Source of the DNA: Hyphomonadaceae bacterium UBA5336 | GTDB lineage: Bacteria > Pseudomonadota > Alphaproteobacteria > Caulobacterales > Hyphomonadaceae | DNA length: 64,000 bases | Assembly: GCA_002408125.1 (NCBI GenBank) | Contig: DHQO01000005.1 | Location: 62,001-126,000 of the forward strand | Reading direction: 5' to 3' | Position numbers and translations under genes: made by a program | In this document: piece after piece, positions 8,586 to 15,643 of the stretch | How the letters are laid out: every line of letters starts with the position of its first letter | Position numbering within the stretch: position 1 is the first letter of the stretch | Notes under the pieces: model-generated | Seen by the model: only the letters and a program-made list of their open reading frames with translations | Told to the model about the DNA's origin: nothing | Databases searched by the model: none

Positions 8586-9040
8586 AGATCGATCCGGGTT
8601 TCGTGGACTGGCTCGCCGTTCCTGGATTTTTCCTCCTGTTTGCCGTGACGTGGATCCTTGTTGTTGTCCTGTTGTCCGTGTTCAGCGGGTGGCAGAGACT
8701 GGCACGGCAATACGCAGGCGATGCTCCTGCAGACATGGACAGGCGCCATTTCTGCGCGCTTCGGTTCCGACAGGGACTATTCGACGGTGTGGCCTATCGG
8801 GGGTGCATCACTATCGGTGTGAACTCGCAGACGATATACTTACGTCCAATCTTCCCTTTTGCGTTTGCTCACAAAGGCTTGCTCATCCCGTTCGCCGAAA
8901 TGGTAGGGCATTGGAACAAGTCCTTTCTCGGCGATGTCCTGGAGATTGAGTTCCACCGCTGCCCTGGCTTGCGCGCTAGGGTGTCCGGGGATGTCGGCCG
9001 CTGGATCGAAGAAACCGCCATGGCACAGCGGGGCAGTTAG
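8582..9040 (+). CDS. Hypothetical protein with one N-terminal membrane helix
   Basis: A 152-residue protein starting in the ATGA overlap with rsmB, so it is likely co-translated. One hydrophobic helix (residues 13-36, FFLLFAVTWILVVVLLSVF) anchors a cytoplasmic or periplasmic domain of about 110 residues with beta character (GCITIGVNSQTIYLRPIFPF and LLIPFAEMVGHWNKSFLGD). I do not recognise the family. It resembles small lineage-specific proteins seen beside housekeeping genes. Its stop converges on the TIR gene with a four-base overlap. Confidence 0.6.
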   Translation: MKIDPGFVDWLAVPGFFLLFAVTWILVVVLLSVFSGWQRLARQYAGDAPADMDRRHFCALRFRQGLFDGVAYRGCITIGVNSQTIYLRPIFPFAFAHKGLLIPFAEMVGHWNKSFLGDVLEIEFHRCPGLRARVSGDVGRWIEETAMAQRGS

Positions 9041-9714
9041 TCCGCCAAATAGCGCGACAGCGTGCGGCAGATCACATCCATATCGTTGTGAAAGTCCGGG
9101 TCGGGCCGCACCTTGATCCCGTGGCGATAGGCCAGCTGGCGAATGTCTTCGGGCAGGTCGGCATCGTCGAGCACCTCTCGCCCGCCGACAAAGACAGGGA
9201 TCACGGGGATGGTGAGTTTTAAAAGCTCGCGCACCTCGGTGCGGACATAGTCTGACGGGTGCTCCAGCCGGCGCGTGCCATCCTCCAGGCTGACATGGGT
9301 CCAGCTCGGCCCGACAATGACGAGGCCGGCGCTGCACGTCTTCAGATAGGCATGGATCTGGTCGGTGAAGCTCATGCCGAGCTCCAGCGTGTCGACATCC
9401 TTGAAGATCTTGTCGGCGCCGAAGCGGCTGACCAGCTTGTCGTAAATACGCCCGGTAATGTCGATGGAATCACTGCGGCGATAACTGATGAAGACGCGCG
9501 ATCCGGTCTGCGGCGGCGCTTCCACCGTCTTCTTGGCGGGCGCGGGCGGCGCCACCGGAGGCGGAGGGGCAGCGGGCGGGGAGGGCGCCGCTTTCGCGTC
9601 CCCGGCCACATACCACTGTTCCTTGCAGTTCGCACAGCGGACCTTGCGTCCATCCCCGATTGAACTGTCAGGAACAGAATATCGGGTTTCACATTTCGGG
9701 CAGGTGATAATCAT
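9037..9714 (-). CDS. Zinc-ribbon/TIR domain protein
   Basis: A 225-residue fusion. Residues 1-36 form an MJ0042-type zinc ribbon (CPKC at 5-8 and CANC at 27-30). A Pro/Ala-rich linker follows, and a TIR domain runs from about residue 72 (RVFISYRRSDSIDITGRIYD, later FKDVDTLELG and LVIVGPSW). Bacterial TIR domains are often NAD-cleaving effectors or scaffolds. At the position of the catalytic Glu (FEDKL in SARM1) the sequence reads FTDQI, so the usual NADase Glu seems replaced. No Thoeris-type partner is adjacent. It is convergent with the gene at 8582. Confidence 0.78.
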   Translation of the reverse strand: MIITCPKCETRYSVPDSSIGDGRKVRCANCKEQWYVAGDAKAAPSPPAAPPPPVAPPAPAKKTVEAPPQTGSRVFISYRRSDSIDITGRIYDKLVSRFGADKIFKDVDTLELGMSFTDQIHAYLKTCSAGLVIVGPSWTHVSLEDGTRRLEHPSDYVRTEVRELLKLTIPVIPVFVGGREVLDDADLPEDIRQLAYRHGIKVRPDPDFHNDMDVICRTLSRYLAD

Positions 9715-9794
9715 CGCAAAACCGATAGCCCGGGAAACGCGATTGTCCAGTTGCACAAGCGGTCGCAGACGCAGCGGACGAACTCCGAACTTCT

Positions 9795-10241
9795 CTATTC
9801 ACGCCTTGGCTCGCGCTGGCGCCAATCGCCGATGGCTATCTGGATCAGCCTGAGCAGGCCCAGAGAAACAATGCTGGCGAAGATGGAACCCAAAACCGCC
9901 GTGAAGGGCAGCAATGCCCGGCCTGTGTCATGTATCAGCAGTTCCATGACGGCCGGCGCATCGTCGAATTGTTCCAGTTCATAGTCTGACCAGATCAGGT
10001 CTCCATCCAGGTCCATCGCATCGGCTCTTGCGGAGATGTAGATGTCTGGAATCAGACCGAAGACGAGCAAGTAGAAATAGGTCGCAGGAAGACTAATCAA
10101 AACGACCAGGAACATCCTGTGTCCTCTCTCCCATCGCCGGGAGAGATTAAGCCAGATTAGCCAGTAAATTGTCGAAGGCACGCAAAAGGAGAGCAGCCAG
10201 AGCGCGGCGTAATAGATGTGGAACATGTCAACGAGGTTCAT
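9795..10241 (-). CDS. Hypothetical multi-pass membrane protein
   Basis: A 148-residue protein with three hydrophobic helices: residues 9-31 (ALWLLSFCVPSTIYWLIW), about 41-63 (MFLVVLISLPATYFYLLVFG) and near the C terminus (FTAVLGSIFASIVSLGLL). An acidic loop (DAMDLDGDLIWSDYELEQF) lies between the last two. The ATG at 10239-10241 has a GGGGGA ribosome-binding site; an alternative ATG at 10275-10277 would add 12 residues but lacks one. No family is recognised. It is divergent from guaA, sharing about 150 bp of upstream DNA. Confidence 0.6.
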   Translation of the reverse strand: MNLVDMFHIYYAALWLLSFCVPSTIYWLIWLNLSRRWERGHRMFLVVLISLPATYFYLLVFGLIPDIYISARADAMDLDGDLIWSDYELEQFDDAPAVMELLIHDTGRALLPFTAVLGSIFASIVSLGLLRLIQIAIGDWRQREPRRE

Positions 10242-10390
10242 GAAGGTCCCCCACCTGGTGTACTGATCAAACGGCATTGGTGACAGTGATGCGTATCGAG
10301 CGAACCAAAGGGGGCGCGCGTATGGCAATACGAGGTCAGTATAGCAGCATTCCACATTGGCGCAGCGGGCAGACTCGGCTAAACCGCGCC

Positions 10391-11953
10391 ATGGCTGAGA
10401 CTTATCAACATGAACGCGCGCTGATCGTCGATTTCGGCAGCCAGGTGACGCAGCTGATTGCCCGCCGGCTGCGCGAAAGTGGTATCTACTGCGAGATTCA
10501 CCCGTTCAATCGTGTCAATGAGCAATTCCTCTCGGACTATTGTCCGAAAGCGATCATCCTGTCCGGTGGTCCGGCCTCCGTCACAGAAGAGGATAGCCCC
10601 CGCGCGGACGCGGCCATCTTCGCCTCAGGCGTGCCGGTACTCGGCATCTGCTATGGCCAGCAGACCATGGTGGCCCAGCTCGGCGGGCGCGTGGAGAGCG
10701 GCAATAGCCGCGAGTTCGGGCGCGCCTTCATCGAAAAGGTTTCAGACGATCATCTCTTCGATGGTCTCTTCCTTGGCGAAAGCGAGGAAGTCTGGATGAG
10801 CCATGGCGACCATGTCGCCGAGATGCCAGCTGGGTTCGGTATCATCGCGCGCTCTCCGGGCGCGCCCTATGCCGTGATCGCAGATCCAGAGCGGGGTTAT
10901 TACGGCACCCAGTTCCATCCGGAAGTGGTCCACACCCCGCATGGTGCACGCATGCTGCGCAATTTCACCCATGAGATTGCCGGCATGAAAGGCGACTGGA
11001 CCATGGCGGCCTATCGCGAGGAAGCCGTTGCGAAGATCCGCGAGCAGGTCGGCGAGGGCAGGGTGATCTGCGGGCTTTCAGGTGGCGTCGACAGCTCGGT
11101 GGCTGCCGTGCTGATCCACGAGGCCATCGGTGACCAACTCACTTGTGTCTATGTCGATCATGGCCTGATGCGTGCCCATGAAAGCGAGGAAGTCGTCTCG
11201 CTCTTCCGCGGCTATTACAACATCCCTCTGGTGCATGTGGATGCGAGCGAAACCTTTCTCGGCGCGCTCGACGGCGTGACGGACCCGGAAGCCAAGCGCA
11301 AGACCATCGGCAAGCTCTTCATCGATGTCTTCGAGGAGGAGGCCGGCAAGATCGGCGGCGCCGATTTCCTCGCCCAGGGCACACTCTATCCCGATGTGAT
11401 CGAGAGCGTCAGTGCGCTTGGTGGACCCAGCGTGACGATCAAGTCCCACCACAATGTTGGCGGCCTGCCGGAACGCATGAAAATGAAGCTGGTCGAGCCC
11501 CTTCGCGAGCTCTTCAAGGATGAAGTCCGCGCGCTCGGCCGCGAGCTCGGCCTGCCGGAGGCCTTTGTCGGCCGCCACCCCTTCCCGGGGCCAGGTCTGG
11601 CCATCCGCATTCCCGGTGCGATAACCCGCGAGAAGGCCGACACGCTGCGCAAGGCCGATGCGATCTATCTCGACGAGATCCGCAAGGCCGGCCTCTATGA
11701 CGAGATCTGGCAGGCCTTTTCAGTGCTGCTGCCGGTGAATACGGTCGGCGTCATGGGCGACGAGCGCACCTATGAGGCCGTGCTCGCCCTGCGCGCGGTG
11801 ACCTCTACCGATGGTATGACAGCGGACTATTATCCCTTCGACCACGCTTTCCTCGGCCGCGTCGCAACCCGCATCATCAATGAGGTGAAGGGCGTGAACC
11901 GCGTGGTCTATGACATTACGTCGAAGCCGCCCGGCACCATCGAGTGGGAATGA
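10391..11953 (+). CDS. guaA: GMP synthase (glutamine-hydrolysing)
   Basis: GuaA aminates XMP to GMP using glutamine and ATP. The 520 residues contain the class I amidotransferase (DFGSQVTQLIARRLRE, nucleophile Cys87 in GICYGQQ, and the His-Glu pair in QFHPEVVHT), the ATP pyrophosphatase P-loop GLSGGVDSS near residue 225, and the C-terminal dimerisation domain ending DITSKPPGTIEWE. The ATG at 10391 matches the usual start. The gene is intact although its 3' end is the apparent insertion point of the mobile element that follows, as expected if the element carries a copy of the last bases of the gene. Confidence 0.97.
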   Translation: MAETYQHERALIVDFGSQVTQLIARRLRESGIYCEIHPFNRVNEQFLSDYCPKAIILSGGPASVTEEDSPRADAAIFASGVPVLGICYGQQTMVAQLGGRVESGNSREFGRAFIEKVSDDHLFDGLFLGESEEVWMSHGDHVAEMPAGFGIIARSPGAPYAVIADPERGYYGTQFHPEVVHTPHGARMLRNFTHEIAGMKGDWTMAAYREEAVAKIREQVGEGRVICGLSGGVDSSVAAVLIHEAIGDQLTCVYVDHGLMRAHESEEVVSLFRGYYNIPLVHVDASETFLGALDGVTDPEAKRKTIGKLFIDVFEEEAGKIGGADFLAQGTLYPDVIESVSALGGPSVTIKSHHNVGGLPERMKMKLVEPLRELFKDEVRALGRELGLPEAFVGRHPFPGPGLAIRIPGAITREKADTLRKADAIYLDEIRKAGLYDEIWQAFSVLLPVNTVGVMGDERTYEAVLALRAVTSTDGMTADYYPFDHAFLGRVATRIINEVKGVNRVVYDITSKPPGTIEWE

Positions 11954-12068
11954 TTTCATCACTCTCATGATCTTTCGAAATCTTTTAAAAACGCCATTAG
12001 GTTCAAACGCTTAGTGGCGTATTTCTTTCGACTCCTATCACCATTTTTTACCGCCAAATGCGAGCCGG

Positions 12069-12226
12069 TGACGGTAAAGCTGACGGTATGCGTTCCCGGC
12101 CTATCCCTCTAAATTGCCATTTACCGTCAAGCCAAAATTGCCCCTGACGGTAAAAATAGAGAGCTAGGCAATTGAAAGAACAGGGAAAAGTCAGGTTTTA
12201 CCGTCGCCATTTCGAGTGACGGTAAA
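12069..12226. repeat. TGACGGTA repeat cluster, probable integrase arm-binding/att region
   Basis: The 293 bp between guaA and the integrase hold no gene but six copies of TGACGGTA(AA) in both orientations. Direct copies are at 12069-12078, 12081-12088, 12145-12154 and 12217-12226. Inverted copies are at 12120-12129 and 12197-12205 (the last without the final A). A weaker inverted copy (TTTACCGCC) lies near 12047. Clustered short repeats beside a tyrosine integrase are typical of arm-type sites for the integrase or its directionality factor; they could also autoregulate int. The exact core of the left attachment site at the guaA end cannot be set without the other end. Confidence 0.75.
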
Positions 12227-12246
12227 AATGACCGGAAAGGGTTAGG

Positions 12247-13521
12247 ATGCTGACAGACGTAGCCATCAAGGCGTTGAAACCAAAGAATAAAACTTACAAG
12301 GTCGCGGATCGGGATGGCATGTATGTAACCGTCTCACCTGTAGGGACTGTGACGTTCCGGTATGACTACCGGATCAATGGGCGTCGAGAGACGCTGACCA
12401 TCGGGCGTTACGGGAGCGGGGGCGTCGGTTTGGCAGCGGCTCGCGAGAAATGCATGGATGCGAGGCGGCTCGTAGAGTCTGGTGTTTCGCCGGCCAAGGA
12501 GAAGAAGCGGTCAAAGACGCGCCTGTCCGAAGCGGGTTCATTCTCCGACATGGCCAATCGATGGATCGACAGCGATGACATGGCCGAGAGCACGCGCGAC
12601 ATGCGCCGGCACATTCTGAACAGGGACATCCTTCCCGCTTTTGGGAGCTACCTGCTGAGTGAGGTTACACCGGAGGATCTCCGGGCCCTGTGCGGGAAGG
12701 TGAAGAAGCGTGGCGCTCCGTCTACGGCGCTTCACGTTCGGGAATTTGTCCATCTGATCTACAAATATGCCAGGCTGCATGGCGTGAAGGTCGATAATCC
12801 TGCTGACGAAGTTGCGCCGGCCTCTATCGCCAAAGTGCGCCCGCGGGACCGGTCTCTCTCACCGCTCGAGATCAGGATCTTCTACAGCGTGCTCGAAGAG
12901 CTGATCGCGACCCCAACGCTCAAGCTCGGGCTGAAATTCATCTTGCTTACCATGAAGCGGAAATCCGAAGTCAGCCTGGCGACCTGGGACGAAATCAGTT
13001 TCGACAACGCGGTCTGGTCCATCCCGAAGGAGCGGATGAAGACGGGACTGCCTCACAATGTCTATCTGTCACGTCAGGCGCTTGATATTCTTGTGGCACT
13101 CAAGACCTGCGCTGGAGGATCGCGCTATGTCTTTCCGTCCCGCTACGACTGCTACAAGCCGATCTCAAACGCCACGCTCAATCGACTAACCTCGGCGGCC
13201 TGGGAAACGGCTCAGGAGGCGGGGTTGCCGCTGGAACGGTTCACCGTCCACGATCTGAGGCGCACCGGTTCTACGCTTCTGAATGAGCTCGGCTTCAATC
13301 GGGACTGGGTCGAAAAGGCGCTCGCCCATGAAGACCGTCGCACGTCACGCGGTGTCTATAACAAGGCCGAGTATGCCGATGGCCGGCGTCACATGATGCA
13401 GGAATGGGCGGACACAATCGATGCGTGGTCACAAGGGCATCAAAGGCAACCGGTGCTTACGCCGCCGGCATCGGCTGAATTGGGTTTTGATCTCCAGCTT
13501 GATCCTAAATTCGATCCATAA
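12247..13521 (+). CDS. int: Tyrosine-type site-specific integrase
   Basis: A 424-residue phage-type integrase that would recombine the element into the 3' end of guaA. Residues 1-90 are the arm-binding domain typical of DUF4102 integrases (LTDVAIKALKPKNKTYKVAD, DGMYVTVSP, LTIGRYG), then a SAM-like core-binding domain (DMANRWIDSD...) and the catalytic domain. Visible catalytic elements are the Arg in LTMKRKSEVSLATWDEI, HDLRRTGST (HxxR), and the late LAHEDRRTSRGVYNKAEY with the probable Tyr nucleophile. The gene reads inward from the guaA junction, the usual place. The TGACGGTA repeats upstream probably bind this protein. Confidence 0.93.
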   Translation: MLTDVAIKALKPKNKTYKVADRDGMYVTVSPVGTVTFRYDYRINGRRETLTIGRYGSGGVGLAAAREKCMDARRLVESGVSPAKEKKRSKTRLSEAGSFSDMANRWIDSDDMAESTRDMRRHILNRDILPAFGSYLLSEVTPEDLRALCGKVKKRGAPSTALHVREFVHLIYKYARLHGVKVDNPADEVAPASIAKVRPRDRSLSPLEIRIFYSVLEELIATPTLKLGLKFILLTMKRKSEVSLATWDEISFDNAVWSIPKERMKTGLPHNVYLSRQALDILVALKTCAGGSRYVFPSRYDCYKPISNATLNRLTSAAWETAQEAGLPLERFTVHDLRRTGSTLLNELGFNRDWVEKALAHEDRRTSRGVYNKAEYADGRRHMMQEWADTIDAWSQGHQRQPVLTPPASAELGFDLQLDPKFDP

Positions 13522-13548
13522 TCTTGCTCGCAAGCGCCAATGTTGGCC

Positions 13549-14148
13549 TCATGACCGTGCAAATTCCATCAGGGCAGTGATGTCATGGCGGTCCGCCGCA
13601 CGCAGGGCTGCAATGTATTGGCCTCTGAGCTCGCCCATGTCAGCAATCTGGCCACCCAGGACCTCGCTGCCCCAGCTGAAGGCTGGTTGGCCCAAGCGTT
13701 GGATCAGGAGGTCGGCCATCATGCGAGAAAGGCGCCCGTTCCCATTGGGATAAGGGTGAATGGCGACGAGCCGGTGATGCAGGCGAACTGCAATCTCGTC
13801 GGCGGGATAGGTCTCGTGGTCGACCCAGTAATTTGCGTCGTCGAATAGCTGGGCCATCTGGACGCCGATCATATAAGGCGCGACGCCGACATTGCGTTCG
13901 GTCGCGCGGTAAGTGCCTGCCCACGCCCAGACGTCATTGAACATCCGGCGATGCAGGTCGTTCGTGAATTCGACGCTGAGGATGGGTGCGCGCCGCCGCC
14001 GGAAGACCCAGGCGGCGGCGGTATCGATATTGTCCTGCTCTGCAGCGTTCAGTTCAGCGCGTGTTGCGATCCAGTCCTGCAGAAGTCCTGCCCGTTCGTC
14101 AGGATCGAGGGGCGTTGCGTCGTCTGGTTCCTGAAACAGGTCAGTCAT
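13549..14148 (-). CDS. Mobile mystery protein B (Fic family)
   Basis: A 199-residue Fic-domain protein. The catalytic motif HPYPNGNGR at residues 131-139 is complete (His, Asn in place of Asp/Glu, and GNGR), which in Fic enzymes supports AMP transfer to a target hydroxyl. The N-terminal MTDLFQEPDDATPLDPDE is the recognised opening of the mobile mystery protein B family, always paired with mobile mystery protein A. Its ATG overlaps the stop of protein A (ATGA), so the two are coupled. No inhibitory (S/T)xxxE(G/N) helix stands out in either protein. The pair probably acts as a toxin-antitoxin-like stabiliser of the element, which is an inference. Confidence 0.9.
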   Translation of the reverse strand: MTDLFQEPDDATPLDPDERAGLLQDWIATRAELNAAEQDNIDTAAAWVFRRRRAPILSVEFTNDLHRRMFNDVWAWAGTYRATERNVGVAPYMIGVQMAQLFDDANYWVDHETYPADEIAVRLHHRLVAIHPYPNGNGRLSRMMADLLIQRLGQPAFSWGSEVLGGQIADMGELRGQYIAALRAADRHDITALMEFARS

Positions 14149-14603
14149 CAGGACTCCCAGAGGTCGCGCTCATCGAGGCTCTCTCGTATGAACCGGTCGA
14201 TCCGCTCATTCAGTTCCTTGTCAGGCACAGCCTGATCTTCCATGGCCATTGTATGAGAGATGGCTCGGATCTGTTTCGCCGCGATTTCACGGGCGCGGTT
14301 CATGACGCGTTGCTCTAGCCGGTCCCGCGGCAGGAGGAAGTAGACAACTTCGCAATCAAGCGCGTCGGCAGCACGTTCAAGCGTTTCCAAGCGGATCTTC
14401 CCCTCGGTTTCAGAGCGTTCGATGTCAGCAAGACTTTGCGGCGTGATCGACATGCGTTTTCCGAGCTGGATACGGGTCATGCCCAGCGCCTCCCGAAGCG
14501 TCCGTACCCAACCTGACTTTGGCCGCGCAAAATCTACCGCTTCCCGAATGGTCGAGAAACGCTGGTCCAGGGCCTGGCGCGAGCGTTGGCGGGTCTTTTT
14601 CAT
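14148..14603 (-). CDS. Mobile mystery protein A (XRE-type HTH regulator)
   Basis: A 151-residue partner of the downstream Fic protein. The central HTH (residues 35-85) reads WVRTLREALGMTRIQLGKRM, then SITPQSLADIERSETEGKI, a clear Cro/C1-type domain. A helical C-terminal part ends in DERDLWES. The family is defined by its pairing with mobile mystery protein B on plasmids and ICEs. Two inverted repeats of CCTGTTT upstream of the start look like operators for autoregulation. It would be the antitoxin if the pair is a toxin-antitoxin system; this has not been shown from sequence. Confidence 0.88.
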   Translation of the reverse strand: MKKTRQRSRQALDQRFSTIREAVDFARPKSGWVRTLREALGMTRIQLGKRMSITPQSLADIERSETEGKIRLETLERAADALDCEVVYFLLPRDRLEQRVMNRAREIAAKQIRAISHTMAMEDQAVPDKELNERIDRFIRESLDERDLWES

Positions 14604-14613
14604 AAGGCTGCAA

Positions 14614-14686
14614 CCTGTTTTTTACGATTCTAAAAACAGGCTATATCCTTATTTAAAATATTTTGTAAACAGGCCGCTACCTGTTT
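14614..14686 (-). promoter_or_regulatory. Two dyad operators upstream of mobile mystery protein A
   Basis: Two inverted repeats share the half-site CCTGTTT. Site 1 has 9-bp arms, CCTGTTTTT at 14614-14622 and AAAAACAGG at 14632-14640. Site 2 has 7-bp arms, AAACAGG at 14667-14673 and CCTGTTT at 14680-14686. They lie 11-83 bp upstream of the start, around an A/T-rich stretch suited to a promoter, so binding would block transcription of the A/B pair. Confidence 0.7.
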
Positions 14687-14694
14687 TGTGGCGC

Positions 14695-15075
14695 TCAATT
14701 ACATGTCGGGCGGCTCTTCCGCTGATGAACGTCGGGAACAGGCGTGTCTTCGGGCCGCCCGTCTTCAGTAATACGCCGACGCTCCTCGATCCATTCGAGC
14801 ACGTCCTTGAGCGGCCAGACGACGCATTTGGGTGTTAGGTAGAAGCGCTTTGGAAATTTCCCCCGACGTTCAAGTTCGTAGATCGTCGTGTCAGACAGGG
14901 GAACCAGTTTGCGCAATTCGGGGCGCCGCACAGTCCTGTTGTTGGCGATGAGCTGGCGAAACGTGTCGTCACGGGACGATTTCGCGTTGGACCCGGGCCC
15001 CGGACCAAAGGAATAGACATCCTTTGCGAGGTGCTTGAGCGACTCCAGTCCGCCTGTCCGCAATTCATATCCCAT
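14695..15075 (-). CDS. AlpA-family HTH regulator
   Basis: A 126-residue protein whose centre (ELRKLVPLSDTTIYELERRG then KFPKRFYLTPKCVVWPLKDV) is the winged-helix/AlpA excisionase fold, ending in the characteristic VLEWIEERR. AlpA-type proteins act as transcription activators of integrase genes or as excision factors. Its first 50 residues are unlike phage AlpA and may carry another function. It is the most downstream gene of the minus-strand trb transcription unit, following DUF736 by 17 bp. A second AlpA/excisionase-like gene lies beside traF (41204-41458). Confidence 0.82.
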   Translation of the reverse strand: MGYELRTGGLESLKHLAKDVYSFGPGPGSNAKSSRDDTFRQLIANNRTVRRPELRKLVPLSDTTIYELERRGKFPKRFYLTPKCVVWPLKDVLEWIEERRRITEDGRPEDTPVPDVHQRKSRPTCN

Positions 15076-15092
15076 GACGACACGTCTCCGGT

Positions 15093-15404
15093 TCAGTTCA
15101 GCTTCTGCCGGTTCCAGACCAGCACGCCGCTACCATCCTCTTCCTTCTCGAAGAAGGCAGCCCGGATTGGCTTGTCGAACCCCGGATCATCCAGCTTCAC
15201 GGCGAGGTAGGGGGTTTCGCCATCCTTGCTCTCTTCCTGCCAGGCCGCACCTAGCTCGGCGCCGCCTGCGAAGATGCGGTAAGCCGGCCCGCCTTCTGCC
15301 GGTTCGGCAACCGGCACCATCTGCGCTTTCACATTGATCGTCATGGTCCGGATCGTCCCGGTCCATTTTCCGTCCTTCTGGCTGAAGGTACCAATTGTTG
15401 CCAT
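15093..15404 (-). CDS. DUF736 family protein
   Basis: A 103-residue protein of the DUF736 family, which is nearly restricted to conjugative plasmids and ICEs of alphaproteobacteria. It shows the usual opening MATIGTFSQKDGKWTGTIRT, the core PAYRIFAGGAELGAAWQEE and the ending SGVLVWNR. The function is unknown; it is predicted to be a small soluble beta protein. It follows the DUF2274 gene by 2 bp in the trb transcription unit. A divergent paralogue lies at 41699-42022. Confidence 0.9.
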   Translation of the reverse strand: MATIGTFSQKDGKWTGTIRTMTINVKAQMVPVAEPAEGGPAYRIFAGGAELGAAWQEESKDGETPYLAVKLDDPGFDKPIRAAFFEKEEDGSGVLVWNRQKLN

Positions 15405-15406
15405 CT

Positions 15407-15643
15407 CTAGTCTCCTTTGCTGGCTCTGGCATGAAGGGCCTTGCGGGCCCGCTTGAACCCGGCATCCGATGCGAGGAAGGTTTCCAGCATGACAGGAACC
15501 AGGGTTTCGGGTTTCTCTTCGGTGCCATAGGTCTCGGCATAGATCGCCGCATAGTCGGCAAGCGCGGACGCGAGATCGGGTTCAACAGAGAGGGTCAGTT
15601 TGACCGGCGTGCGATCCGGCAGTTGGGCAATGCGAAGGCTCAT
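15407..15643 (-). CDS. DUF2274 family protein
   Basis: A 78-residue protein of DUF2274, almost always found directly after trbI. It reads MSLRIAQLPDRTPVKLTLSV, followed by a helical segment (DLASALADYAAIYAETYG) and a C-terminal helix ending ARKALHARA. The start overlaps the trbI stop (ATGA), so it is co-translated with the secretion channel protein. The fold suggests a ribbon-helix-helix-like dimer; its role in transfer is unknown. Confidence 0.88.
   Translation of the reverse strand: MSLRIAQLPDRTPVKLTLSVEPDLASALADYAAIYAETYGTEEKPETLVPVMLETFLASDAGFKRARKALHARASKGD

Noticed and set aside
9037..9714. Thoeris defence system based on the TIR domain
   Set aside because: No SIR2 or other Thoeris-type effector is adjacent, and the gene lies in the chromosomal part.
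12047..12226. CRISPR-like array
   Set aside because: The repeats are 8-10 bp, occur in both orientations and have irregular spacing, unlike CRISPR.
11954..12246. tRNA gene as integration target
   Set aside because: No cloverleaf or tRNA 3' end could be seen; guaA itself fits as target.
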